A stretch of 64,000 bases of DNA, taken from assembly GCA_964619675.1 (NCBI GenBank), contig CAZUEO010000007.1:22269-86268 (forward strand). Direction: 5' to 3'. The position numbers and the translations under genes were made by a program. This document shows positions 15,921 to 24,939 of the stretch, piece after piece (position 1 is the stretch's first letter; the number at the start of each line of letters is the position of its first letter). Source of the stretch: JAPLMW01 sp964619675. GTDB lineage: Bacteria > Planctomycetota > Phycisphaerae > Sedimentisphaerales > UBA12454. The notes under the pieces were generated by a model. It worked only from the letters and a program-made list of their open reading frames with translations. It ran no database searches and was not told the origin of the DNA.

Positions 15921-17196
15921 CTATTTCCTGAAGATTGTCTGATTCCTGCCGGCGCCTACGCCGATAATCGTCACAGGCAGTCCGAGAATTTTCTCAACGG
16001 TTTCAATATATTCTTGCCCCTGCTTCGGCAATTCGTTGAAACTGGCGGCCTGCGTAATTTCCTCACTGAAACCTTTGATAGTTTCGAATCTGCATTTTAC
16101 CTTTGCCAGTATGTCAATATTCGACGGAAACATTCTGACTTCTTTGCCATCGATAGTATAGCCTATGCAAATTTTAACCTCCTTAAGGCCTGCAAGCGTA
16201 TCAAGATGCATCATTGCTATTTCATCTATTCCGCCGATTTTCGCAGCGTATTTAACCACCATAGCATCGAACCAGCCGCAGCGTCTTGGCCTGCCTGTCG
16301 TTGTGCCGTATTCGCTACCTTTGTCGCGGATATATTGGCCAATTTCATTATTAAGCTCTGAAGGAAAAGGCCCTGCTCCCACGCGGGTCGTATAGGCCTT
16401 GACAATACCGATGAATTTGTCAATCATCGCCGCCGGCACGCCGCAGCCGGGGCCGACGCCAAGGGAGCTGGCGTTTGAGCTTGTAACAAACGGAAACGTC
16501 CCGTGGTCAAGGTCAAGAAGCGCACCCTGAGCGCCTTCAAAAAGAATTTTTTTGCCCGCATCAATCTGCTCGTGCAAATACTCCGTAGTATTACAGACAT
16601 ATTTTGAAAATCTCTGAGCGTATATTCCACATTTCTCAAAAATCTCTGCTGCGTTGATTGGCTCGGCATTATAAAGTGCCNNNNNNNNNNTTTTTGTAAT
16701 CGACTATTTTCTCAAGTTTTTCCCTTAAGCTTTCGAGATTGGAAAAGTCGGCCATTCTGACCGCATAACTCCTGCCGACCTTGTCTGAATAGCAGGGGCC
16801 TATTCCTCGAATTGTGGTGCCGATTTTGTTGTCGCCTAACGACGCCTCTCGCAGTCTGTCTTCAGCTTTGTGGTAATCAAGAACGACATGTGCGCCTTCG
16901 CTGATAAACAACCTGCCGTTAAGCGTTATCCCTCTTTGAGCCAGGCCGTCAATCTCCTCTACCAGAACCTCAGGGTCAACGACGACGCCGTTGGCGATAA
17001 CACAGATGGTTTTGTCCCTGATTGCGCCGCTGGGCAGAAGGTGCAGTGCGAATTTCCTGTCGCCGATAACAACCGTATGGCCGGCATTTGCTCCGCCGCC
17101 ATAACGGACCACTATATCGTTATTCTCAGCAAGTATATCTACTACCTTGCCCTTGCCTTCATCACCCCATTGAAGTCCGACTACACAGGTATTCAT
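15921..17196 (-). CDS. purA: adenylosuccinate synthetase, interrupted by an assembly gap
   Basis: The N-terminal half (17196 to the gap) shows VVGLQWGDEGKGKVVD and GGANAGHT, the GTP/IMP-binding signatures; the C-terminal half shows FEGAQGALLDLDHGTFPFVT and the TTTGRPRRCGWFD motif. The enzyme makes adenylosuccinate from IMP and aspartate. Ten Ns at 16681-16690 fall between ...EKIVDYK and ALYNAEPIN. With exactly ten Ns the frame shifts and the C-terminal half appears out of frame, so the true gap length must be a multiple of three; about 12 bases fits homologous spacing. The gene is therefore probably intact in the organism. It precedes uppS by 3 bases. Confidence 0.93.
16681..16690. other. assembly gap (10 N) inside purA
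   Basis: Run of ten undetermined bases. The flanking codons are in different frames, so the run is a placeholder and not a measured length. Confidence 0.98.
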
Positions 17197-17251
17197 AACG
17201 ATAATCCCTCAAAACATTGCCGATGTTCGCTAATAGACATGATATTCGCAG

Positions 17252-17713
17252 TCAGCCTGTAATTTTCGACACAATCGCTTCAAGAACGGCATCAAGATTA
17301 TCATAAGTGCGATTGCTGACTTTACGCTGCAGCTTTTGTTTGTCCGCCGACCGGTGCTCTACTACAAAAAAACCCTTCGAATCATAATCGGTTTTATTTA
17401 TACTCTCGATTGAATCGTATAAAATTTTATCTTTTTCACTGAATACAAGGCCCTCATCAGCAGCAACGAGTTTCTTATCTTTTACTTTCCAGTACCAAAT
17501 TGCTATGACTGCCGCTCCCACAAGAAGGACCGGCGGCACTTTTCGGTTAAAAACAAGCGTTGAATCGGGCTTGCCAAGATTTGTGTGCTTGTGGATAAAC
17601 TTTTGATTATAATAACCATCATAAGCAAAATACAGTGCAAAAGCCACCAGCATCACAATATATATCTTTAAATTCGTTTTCTTGTACTTACAGAACGGTG
17701 CAACAACCGCCAT
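17252..17713 (-). CDS. small conserved membrane protein of unknown function
   Basis: 153 residues. There are two membrane helices (about 16-34, IYIVMLVAFALYFAYDG; about 60-76, VPPVLLVGAAVIAIWYW), then a soluble C-terminal domain containing EGLVFSEKDKILYDSIESINKTDYDSKGFFVVEH, whose alternation resembles bacterial PH-like domains (strand, turn, YDSIESI, strand). That resemblance is a visual judgement only. It lies between an unknown gene and purA on the same strand, spacing about 36 and 55 bases, so it may be cotranscribed. No enzymatic motif is seen. Confidence 0.6.
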   Translation of the reverse strand: MAVVAPFCKYKKTNLKIYIVMLVAFALYFAYDGYYNQKFIHKHTNLGKPDSTLVFNRKVPPVLLVGAAVIAIWYWKVKDKKLVAADEGLVFSEKDKILYDSIESINKTDYDSKGFFVVEHRSADKQKLQRKVSNRTYDNLDAVLEAIVSKITG

Positions 17714-17749
17714 TTTAAACCTCCAATAAAATCTCTCTCTATTTTCCCA

Positions 17750-18502
17750 TTATCTCCTGTGCGCTATAGCATTAGTCAGAGACATCACAAAATTCGGCAC
17801 AACTTTTTCATCCATAAAATCAATTGCCTGCCCGCAAAGCCTGTCAAAAACGGCCTTAAGGTCAAAATCTCTGCTGCCAGACGGGAACTGCCTTACCGTA
17901 AGGTACAGACTTATGGGTTTATCTTCGTCAAATCTTTTGTTGCGAATTTCAGATTCATCCGTTCGACAATCCACCGTCAGTCGGGCGCGAGTCGTACAAT
18001 CATCGTCAAGTGCGATAATTACCGCAGGAGAAAGGTTGAGCGGTCCTGCTCCGCCGCTGTCGAAAATCCGTGCAAAGGCCGAGCCGCTGAACAACGCCTC
18101 GGCTATTATCTCATTATGATTGCCCGCACAGTCAAAATCCATCCCGAAGGTCACATCAACGCTGTCAACATCCAGATTCCGTACGCCAAGCATATACGGC
18201 ACAAGGTCGATTACCGCCTTGGGCAGTTCAAAGGCCTGCTGGAAGCTTTCAGGATTCACAATGCCTGCTCCTACCCTGTCGACATCGACGCTCACCCAGC
18301 AATTCCGGCCGGATTGCGAATCCTCTTCGAGACAGAAACCCGCGCTGCTGTCCCGGCCCAGAGACTTCAGCGAAGGAAACTGCTTGGTTACTCTTTCAAA
18401 AAAAGTGAGTAGAGTTTCCCTTTCGCTCGGCAGGTCAAACCGCGTATTTATATACATATCTACGTAAAAATCATCACATAACGAATTATAACTAATTGAC
18501 AT
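17750..18502 (-). CDS. hypothetical protein
   Basis: 250 residues from the ATG at 18502, preferred over the ATG at 18517 because GGAG lies 9 bases before it and nothing resembling a ribosome-binding site precedes the other. Soluble, no signal peptide or membrane segment. The middle has a strand-rich section (CWVSVDVDRVGAGIVNPESF, then VDVTFGMDFDC) and a conserved-looking tail DRLCGQAIDFMDEKVVPNFV. I do not recognise a family. It sits in the reverse-strand run between the kinase-like membrane protein and the small membrane protein. Confidence 0.6.
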   Translation of the reverse strand: MSISYNSLCDDFYVDMYINTRFDLPSERETLLTFFERVTKQFPSLKSLGRDSSAGFCLEEDSQSGRNCWVSVDVDRVGAGIVNPESFQQAFELPKAVIDLVPYMLGVRNLDVDSVDVTFGMDFDCAGNHNEIIAEALFSGSAFARIFDSGGAGPLNLSPAVIIALDDDCTTRARLTVDCRTDESEIRNKRFDEDKPISLYLTVRQFPSGSRDFDLKAVFDRLCGQAIDFMDEKVVPNFVMSLTNAIAHRR

Positions 18503-18575
18503 AAAGTCTCGCTCCATAAAGTCAGCATAACTTTTTTATTTTCTCATAAAACACTGTCGAAAACAAGTATTAAAA

Positions 18576-21035
18576 TCAACTTGCTCTATTCTCGACATCT
18601 GGAAGCAACAATTCCGTCAAAATTGCCCCAATTACCGAGATTAGTGCAGAATTGAAACACAACCACAGCGAAGGCCCAACAACCATTGACGCAGGCACAC
18701 AATCAGGCAGAAAAGCCATCCAGATTATATAAAAAACAGCCGTCAGCAGCCCAGCGGTAGCCGCACAGGCAAATCTCTTCAGAAGCGACGCCCTGCCGCA
18801 ATATATCGTGGTAAGCACCCCGCAGACAAAACAAATCAAAACGCCTGCCGGCTCCAAACGCCACCTGACAAAATACAGCAAAGCGACTGAGGCCAAAAAG
18901 GCTATCGGGATGATATGCCATCGGCGCCGCGGCAGCTTTTCACGTAAAGCAGCCCTTGCCCGCATCCTGCGGCGAATCGTCAAAGGCCAATTGTAAAAAA
19001 TACAGAAAACCCAATGCTCAAATAACGCACCCCTTTCACCGAAGACAGGTACAATATGAACTGCATCGGTCGCCCAGTGCGCCGCCATAAACCTCGCAAG
19101 CGCAGGATAGCGATACGTCATTTGTATCGGAAACGCAAGATACCCCACATATTTCAAAAAACCCAAAAAGACTGCGATATTATAATCCTTAAAATTTTTG
19201 TCCTTTATTACCATATAAACGACATACAGGCCGCGGGTAAGCGAGCCGGGCGAAATCGGAATCACCTGGAAGAACGCTATTATCCCCAGCCCTACCGCCC
19301 AGGCATTGGGCTCGCTGCGGTGCGTAAGCCAGTAAATAAACGCGACCGTAACAGAAACAATCTGCGTTACCGGCAAAGTGCAAATATGAACCGCCAGGCT
19401 CTGCAGGTATTTCTGAATAAAAGGTTCGTTAATCTGCGAAAGAATGGTATCAGCGTCTTCATCATTCAGAATATGTTTTCCCTTGCCCTGACCGACCATA
19501 TCACGGAGCCATTGCGAGCGAAAGTCGGCATCGAAATACAGCTTCAAAGGTCTCAATGTATAGTAATACAGCTTTTCCTTTGCAAAGGCCCAATCGGTCA
19601 AAAATCTGTGCAGGCGGGGCGAAATCAAAAGCAGAAACGGCAAATGATATAGAATACGCCAGGGCTGATGCAGAAACTTTTCAGCCTTCGCCGCAGGTAT
19701 CCTGCCTGCCCTGTGCCACGATATGAGCAGCTCGATGACTTTGCCTTTAAAGGCTTTTTTGAAATATTCGAGGCTTGTAAGAATACCAATGTAATGCCTT
19801 CGCCAGTTTTTGTGACAGGCGAACTTTCGCAAAATGCCGCCCAAAATTGGCAATAAACCCAGCAAAAAGAAAATAAAAGTTTTAATTCTGCTGCTGTGCA
19901 GCTTTTCAAAACCCTTTTCATCAATGATATTTCTCACTTTCCAGCCGACAACGGCACTATTAAATATAGTTATCCAGAGCCTGCCGCTTGTCAAAAGACC
20001 AGCGCAGTTGTGCGTAATATCCGGCATGGAATTCCTGTAAATATCCTCAGCGCGGATAAGCTCTTCAAAGAGCCCCTGCATATCGCTGAAATGCTCTTTG
20101 AAGCTCTCAATGAAACCTTTTAATTTGTTTAAATCGCCCCTGTCGAACTGTACCAAAGAGCCGCGTTTAATGCCGTCAAAGATTAACTTCACATCGCCCG
20201 GGCTCATCGGCAAAAACGGCAAAAGTGCAAGCCCAGGCCGAAAATCAACCGCAACAAGCCCCTTCTCGGGCTCAGACCCGCTGTCAAGACGCTTGAGGCA
20301 GTTAGGCTGACTCTTGAGCGTTGTCCATTCGTACTGGCGGGCAAATTCATAAGCGCCGAGGTCGTGGAGCAGTTTCACAAATTTGTGCATAAAAGTATAT
20401 TTGGCACGGTATTCAGGCGAGCCAATTTTTCGAGGGTCAAATTTTTTGTCATTTCGCCATTTTTTAAGTAAATCGACGTGCTCATCCACCTCCAGCCGCC
20501 AGGTCCTGCCGTCAATCCATTCTCTCAGCTCACCACAACTGCCGATTCTGTCGTCAACAAACATGCCGAAGATATCGGCTACGCTTTTTTCATCGCCGAA
20601 TCTTATCTTTGCCGCCCTGCGGATGAATTTCTGCCACAATGCCCCCGCCTTTGCCGCTGCGGGATTAACCTGAAGCTGAAACGGTGCGCCAAAACCTGCC
20701 CAGAAGAGAAAATTGCGAAACAGTTTACTAAAACTGCTCGGCGGAACCAGAATCTTCATCGCACAGATTTTGCCGACTGTTAAATCCGGACAAAGCTGCG
20801 GTCTATCTGCATCGAGTATCTTTACCTTATAAACCTGTCCAGCAAAACCACCGCCGACAAAATTTTCGATAATCAGCTTTACATTAACTTTTTCACTGCC
20901 GCCAACAGGCTCAAGCTCATAAGAAAGTTCTGTACCGCTCTCATATCGATTGATTCGGCCAGGCCGAAAAAGCCCCAACTGTTCAAAAGCCGTTCGTAAA
21001 CTTTTGCATAAATTTACGCTATAGTCCGAGGCCAT
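18576..21035 (-). CDS. large membrane protein with an N-terminal kinase-like domain
   Basis: 819 residues in two parts. Residues about 1-330 look like a degenerate protein-kinase fold: a glycine-rich loop NFVGGGFAGQVYKVKIL, a candidate VAIK lysine in ICAMKILVPP, a LKSQPNCLKR stretch where a catalytic loop would lie, and AVDFRPGLAL where DFG would be. The HRD aspartate is not evident, so it may be a pseudokinase or ABC1/UbiB-like phosphotransferase. Residues about 385-819 hold roughly nine hydrophobic helices. It follows pgpA by 18 bases, hinting at an envelope or lipid role, but function is unknown. Confidence 0.7.
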   Translation of the reverse strand: MASDYSVNLCKSLRTAFEQLGLFRPGRINRYESGTELSYELEPVGGSEKVNVKLIIENFVGGGFAGQVYKVKILDADRPQLCPDLTVGKICAMKILVPPSSFSKLFRNFLFWAGFGAPFQLQVNPAAAKAGALWQKFIRRAAKIRFGDEKSVADIFGMFVDDRIGSCGELREWIDGRTWRLEVDEHVDLLKKWRNDKKFDPRKIGSPEYRAKYTFMHKFVKLLHDLGAYEFARQYEWTTLKSQPNCLKRLDSGSEPEKGLVAVDFRPGLALLPFLPMSPGDVKLIFDGIKRGSLVQFDRGDLNKLKGFIESFKEHFSDMQGLFEELIRAEDIYRNSMPDITHNCAGLLTSGRLWITIFNSAVVGWKVRNIIDEKGFEKLHSSRIKTFIFFLLGLLPILGGILRKFACHKNWRRHYIGILTSLEYFKKAFKGKVIELLISWHRAGRIPAAKAEKFLHQPWRILYHLPFLLLISPRLHRFLTDWAFAKEKLYYYTLRPLKLYFDADFRSQWLRDMVGQGKGKHILNDEDADTILSQINEPFIQKYLQSLAVHICTLPVTQIVSVTVAFIYWLTHRSEPNAWAVGLGIIAFFQVIPISPGSLTRGLYVVYMVIKDKNFKDYNIAVFLGFLKYVGYLAFPIQMTYRYPALARFMAAHWATDAVHIVPVFGERGALFEHWVFCIFYNWPLTIRRRMRARAALREKLPRRRWHIIPIAFLASVALLYFVRWRLEPAGVLICFVCGVLTTIYCGRASLLKRFACAATAGLLTAVFYIIWMAFLPDCVPASMVVGPSLWLCFNSALISVIGAILTELLLPDVENRAS

Positions 21036-21053
21036 AAAATCCTTTAAAAGTCC

Positions 21054-21542
21054 TCATCCCTGGAAGAATGTGAAAAGGAACATAATTACCCACAGCACCA
21101 CCCCTGTCATAATGCCGGCAACCAAATCATCGGCAAGGACGCCCAGTCCGCCCTTGAGAAGCTGGACTTCCCGTATCGGAGACGGCTTGCAAATATCAAA
21201 AAATCTGAAAAGCACAAATGCTGCAACAGAAGTAACCAAAACTCTTCCGCCTGTAACAGCAACAGGCAAAAGTGCCAATACCTCCCCCGCAAGTTCATCG
21301 AGCACTATCCAGCCCGGGTCCTGTTTATCCTCCAGCTCCTCGGCTTCGCCGGCAAACCACAGACAAAAAACACTTGATACAACCATTACAAAGACAAGGA
21401 AGACAATAGCAATAACCGTCATCGGCCAAAAGAAATGGATAACCAGAAAAGCCACCAGCAGCAGAAGGCTTGCCCACGTGCCCGGCATAAGAGGCAGAAA
21501 ACCAACACCAAAACAGGAAAGTATGAGCTTTTTTATATTCAT
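21054..21542 (-). CDS. pgpA: phosphatidylglycerophosphatase A
   Basis: 162 residues from the ATG at 21542. Longer in-frame starts exist up to 21830, but they would run antisense across the AsmA-like gene and add a non-family N-terminus. Family signatures: FGVGFLPLMPGTWASLLLL at the start, DPGWIVLDELAGE in the middle, FVLFRFFDICKPSPIRE and the metal-site GGLGVLADDLVAGI near the end; four membrane helices. The enzyme dephosphorylates phosphatidylglycerophosphate to phosphatidylglycerol and complements cdsA in the same run. Confidence 0.92.
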   Translation of the reverse strand: MNIKKLILSCFGVGFLPLMPGTWASLLLLVAFLVIHFFWPMTVIAIVFLVFVMVVSSVFCLWFAGEAEELEDKQDPGWIVLDELAGEVLALLPVAVTGGRVLVTSVAAFVLFRFFDICKPSPIREVQLLKGGLGVLADDLVAGIMTGVVLWVIMFLFTFFQG

Positions 21543-21630
21543 AAAAAACATTATAACTATGGAAACAAAAATACTCAAAGCTTTTTGTTTTTCGTTTGTA
21601 CTGCAATAATTTTGAGTTAAAATTGCCTGT

Positions 21631-23235
21631 ATGAGAAAGCCGCTCAAGCTTATTTCTGCCTCCGCCTTAATACTGGCCGGAGCAGGATTACTTATTGTAT
21701 TTTCCGTCAAATTCTGGCTCGGCCCGGCTATAATGCAAAAACAATTCAGGTCGGCTGTCCTGTCCGTCTGGAAAGGCGATTCCAAAATCGAGGATATAGA
21801 CTTCAATTTCACCGCCCCTACATATCTCAAAGGCCTTCAGGTCGTGGATAATGAAGGAAATTGCTGGATGTATATTCCGCTGGCAAAAGTAACTTTGACA
21901 AACTGGTGGCTGTTAAGACCAAAGCTTTCCGCTCTGGAATTTGAACAGCTTCAGCTGAAATCGCATTTCACCCAAACAAAGCACGGCATCGCTCCGTATA
22001 TCCACACAGGCCCAAGGCGAAAAAAACTGACCCGTTTAGCACTGAAAAAGCTGGATATTAAAAACATTTCCATAACCACAGATATCAATTCTACTCCTCA
22101 GAAAATATTCAGTGATTTGACCTTATCTGCTGAAAAAAAAGCAGGGTTCTATAATTTTTCTCTCGGCACTATCTCTTCGGAGCCTTCAAATACATTCTCA
22201 ATCAAAGGCAGCATTAACGCTGAGACATTCCAGACAGAAGCCGGGCTAAAAATAGCCTACAAGTTTGAAAAACCAGATATGGACCTGCTCTTCGCATTAT
22301 TCGGCATTTCATCCTACTATCAGGCCCAGGGCCATATAACCGCTGACGCTCAATTAACAGGCTCCATTAAATCACTTGCCCGCATTCAGCCGAACGGCAA
22401 TGTAGAATTAGAAAACTGGACCATCAATTCAAAAGATGGCACCATAATAGATGCTCTCAGTGCCGAGATAGACATTAAAGATGGCCGGATAAAAACTGAG
22501 AATCTCAGCGCCGACCTGTGTAAAGGACGCATAACTGCCAACCTCTTAGGCCAAAACCGCAAGCCTGAGCCATATCTTTTGGACGGCTCATTAGCCATCG
22601 AAAACGTCGATTTGGCCGAATTAACTAACGCACTGCAAACCCAAAAAAAGTTTACCCGGGGTAAAGCTTCTGCTAATTACAATTTCGTTATCACCGGCGC
22701 AAACACCTCCACGCTCCAGGGAAACGGACTGATTACAATTGACGATGCCGACCTCGCTGCAATACCTCTGATAAAATCTTTATTTAACACAATAGGCATG
22801 ACCAAATACAACCCCCTTCAAATGTCGGATTCGCTTGTTTTGTTCAGCAATTCGGCTTCGGCCGTAAAAATCGAAAAAGCCAGATTGACCAATCGATTGG
22901 CCGCCATCCAGGCAGAACCCAACGGCTTCGTTGATATTAAGAGCGGACAGGTTGATTTCTATGTCGTTGCCTCGCCGCTTAAGGATATCGAAGAATTGAT
23001 AGGACATGTGCCTTTTATGAAACTATTTGTGGAGCTAAAAAACAAACTCACTCGTTTGCATATTAAAGGAAACTGGTCTGACCCGCCGACAAAATTAATC
23101 ACAAAAGAGCCTTTAAGTGACATAAAAGAAGCTACTGTAGAATTTTTTAGCGGTACTGTCAAAAGCAGCGGCCAGATTACCCGCAACACCATCGATACTG
23201 TTAAATCTATTTTTAAGAAAAAAACCGAGAACTGA
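21631..23235 (+). CDS. AsmA-like envelope protein
   Basis: 534 residues. One N-terminal membrane helix (about 8-30, ISASALILAGAGLLIVFSV), then a long strand-rich region. The C-terminal third, AAIPLIKSLFNTIGMTKYN through VDFYVVASPLKDIEELIG, matches the typical AsmA/AsmA-like C-terminus, including the gain of low-complexity beta repeats. AsmA-like proteins bridge the inner and outer membranes and are linked to lipid transport. It diverges from pgpA and the lipid genes. The specific cargo is unknown; family assignment is from pattern rather than a conserved catalytic motif. Confidence 0.65.
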   Translation: MRKPLKLISASALILAGAGLLIVFSVKFWLGPAIMQKQFRSAVLSVWKGDSKIEDIDFNFTAPTYLKGLQVVDNEGNCWMYIPLAKVTLTNWWLLRPKLSALEFEQLQLKSHFTQTKHGIAPYIHTGPRRKKLTRLALKKLDIKNISITTDINSTPQKIFSDLTLSAEKKAGFYNFSLGTISSEPSNTFSIKGSINAETFQTEAGLKIAYKFEKPDMDLLFALFGISSYYQAQGHITADAQLTGSIKSLARIQPNGNVELENWTINSKDGTIIDALSAEIDIKDGRIKTENLSADLCKGRITANLLGQNRKPEPYLLDGSLAIENVDLAELTNALQTQKKFTRGKASANYNFVITGANTSTLQGNGLITIDDADLAAIPLIKSLFNTIGMTKYNPLQMSDSLVLFSNSASAVKIEKARLTNRLAAIQAEPNGFVDIKSGQVDFYVVASPLKDIEELIGHVPFMKLFVELKNKLTRLHIKGNWSDPPTKLITKEPLSDIKEATVEFFSGTVKSSGQITRNTIDTVKSIFKKKTEN

Positions 23236-23302
23236 AAAGCCAAATACTGTTCAACTGTTGATTCCTCTTTGCACAGCCGTCCCTAAATTTCGTATTTTTA
23301 AT

Positions 23303-24397
23303 CTATTGCTCTCTTATCATTTCCAAACAATACCAGTCTGTCATACCCGCGATATAATCGCATACGGCTCTTTCAAGTCCGAATTCGCCTGCCAGATCCT
23401 GATAGAACCTCGGCATCAGCTTGGGGCCGTTTCGGAACTTATTAAAGACCTTTTCCAGCCAGCCGACGGCCTGGGAAGAAATGGCAATCACATCCTTATG
23501 CTCATACACATTGTCCCACAGAAATTTTCCGAGCTGACCAAGGCCGGTCTCGCCGTCGCTGCTCAACGCTATAAGGTTATTGCGATTGTTTAGCACCTGC
23601 TGCAGACTTTCAATATATTCAGATGTAACTGCGCCCCTGCTTGTTTCGATACAGTCGCCGACGAGCATATCAATGATTGTCTTTGCGATGCGCGTGTTTT
23701 TAATGAGGCTTTCGCTGATTTTATCTGCCTCGCATCTTTCGGCGGCCTGGCTGCAGAGCTGAACTTTCATAATCATTTCAAAATTCAGCAGCTTTGCCCG
23801 CAGGCCGTCCTCAAGGTCGTGGCAGTTATAGGCGATTCTGTCTGCAATATCGGCAATCTGGCCTTCGAGCGAGCAGTTCTTCTCTGTAAAGTCATTTGTC
23901 TTCGGCTTATCGTAAATAGTTTTGTGTTTTGCAAGGGCAAGTCTGGTTTCATACATTAAATTCAGGCCGGCAAAATCAGAATAAGGGCTTTCGAGCAGGT
24001 CGACTATTCGCAGCGTCTGGGCGTTATGTTCGAATCCGCCGTAACTTTTCATAAGCTCATTAAGCGCCGCTTCGCCGCTGTGGCCGAACGGGCCATGTCC
24101 CAAATCGTGGGCAAGGCATATTGCCTCGGTAAGGGCCTCGTTGACGCCCAGCGCCCTTGCGATTGTCCTGCCGATTTGTGCGACTTCGATGCTGTGAGTT
24201 AGTCTCGTGCGGTAGTGGTCATTTATCTGCGGCATAAAAACCTGCGTCTTGCCTTCAAGTCTCCTGAACGCAGATGTGTGGATTATCCTGTCCCTGTCGC
24301 GTTCAAACGCCGCTCGATAGGCATGAGAGGACTCTTTATATCTTCTGCCCCTGCTGTTTGATTCGGTTACGGCAAAAGACTGTAAAAAATCCGTCAT
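23303..24397 (-). CDS. dgt: deoxyguanosinetriphosphate triphosphohydrolase-like protein (HD domain)
   Basis: 364 residues. The dNTPase N-terminus reads RDRIIHTSAFRRLEGKTQVF, followed by the HD metal site: TRLTHSIEVAQIGRTIAR and CLAHDLGHGPFGHSGEAAL (paired His-Asp), plus ADIADRIAYNCHDLEDGL supplying the last Asp. This is the short dGTPase-like family (about 350-400 residues) that hydrolyses dNTPs to nucleoside and triphosphate. It is 2 bases from the HIT gene upstream in the same direction, an operon, and convergent with the AsmA-like gene. Exact substrate preference is not visible. Confidence 0.9.
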   Translation of the reverse strand: MTDFLQSFAVTESNSRGRRYKESSHAYRAAFERDRDRIIHTSAFRRLEGKTQVFMPQINDHYRTRLTHSIEVAQIGRTIARALGVNEALTEAICLAHDLGHGPFGHSGEAALNELMKSYGGFEHNAQTLRIVDLLESPYSDFAGLNLMYETRLALAKHKTIYDKPKTNDFTEKNCSLEGQIADIADRIAYNCHDLEDGLRAKLLNFEMIMKVQLCSQAAERCEADKISESLIKNTRIAKTIIDMLVGDCIETSRGAVTSEYIESLQQVLNNRNNLIALSSDGETGLGQLGKFLWDNVYEHKDVIAISSQAVGWLEKVFNKFRNGPKLMPRFYQDLAGEFGLERAVCDYIAGMTDWYCLEMIREQ

Positions 24398-24399
24398 AG

Positions 24400-24939
24400 T
24401 TAAAATCCGGGCAGATTATTCTCAGCGCTTGCGGCCTTTAGCTGTTTATACAAATCCTTCATTGACTGGCTTATAATATCCGTATCGGCGCAGATGTCCA
24501 TAAAATTGGTATCGCCTTCCCATCGCGGCACTATATGAATATGCAAATGCTGGGGCAGTCCCGCTCCGGCGCATCTGCTGAAGTTCATCCCGATATTAAA
24601 ACCGTGCGGCTTTATCGCCGCCGTCAGGACCTTTTGTGAGGCTACAATAAGTTTCGTAAGTTCCAGCATCTCCTCGTCACTCAGCTCTTCAAGGCCGGCG
24701 ATGTGCCTGACGGAGGCCAAAAGCAGATGGCCGTTGTTGTAAGGGAATTTATTGAGCATAACAAGGCTGTTTTTTGTGCGCCACAGCACGAAATTTTCCT
24801 CATCCTGCTGCGGATATCCCGCATTATGGCAGATAAAGCAACCCTGTTTTTTGTCAAGCCCCTGAATATATCCAATCCTCCACGGCGCCCAAAGATTGTT
24901 CCTTTTCAACTCGGCCTCCCGACAAATTATCTTACTCAA
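24400..24939 (-). CDS. HIT family hydrolase (Ap4A/nucleotidyl hydrolase type)
   Basis: 179 residues. The histidine triad HLHIHIVPRW near residue 130 is intact. The N-terminal LWAPWRIGYI and CFICHNAG (half of a zinc site) match the branch of Fhit/Ap4A phosphorylase-like HIT proteins common in bacteria. It hydrolyses dinucleoside polyphosphates or nucleotidyl conjugates in the cytoplasm. Its start overlaps the lipoprotein gene upstream by 8 bases and its stop is 2 bases from the dgt-like gene, so the three are coupled. Confidence 0.88.
   Translation of the reverse strand: MSKIICREAELKRNNLWAPWRIGYIQGLDKKQGCFICHNAGYPQQDEENFVLWRTKNSLVMLNKFPYNNGHLLLASVRHIAGLEELSDEEMLELTKLIVASQKVLTAAIKPHGFNIGMNFSRCAGAGLPQHLHIHIVPRWEGDTNFMDICADTDIISQSMKDLYKQLKAASAENNLPGF

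Noticed and set aside
21543..21830. N-terminal extension of PgpA
   Set aside because: It would be antisense to the first part of the AsmA-like gene and is not part of the family.
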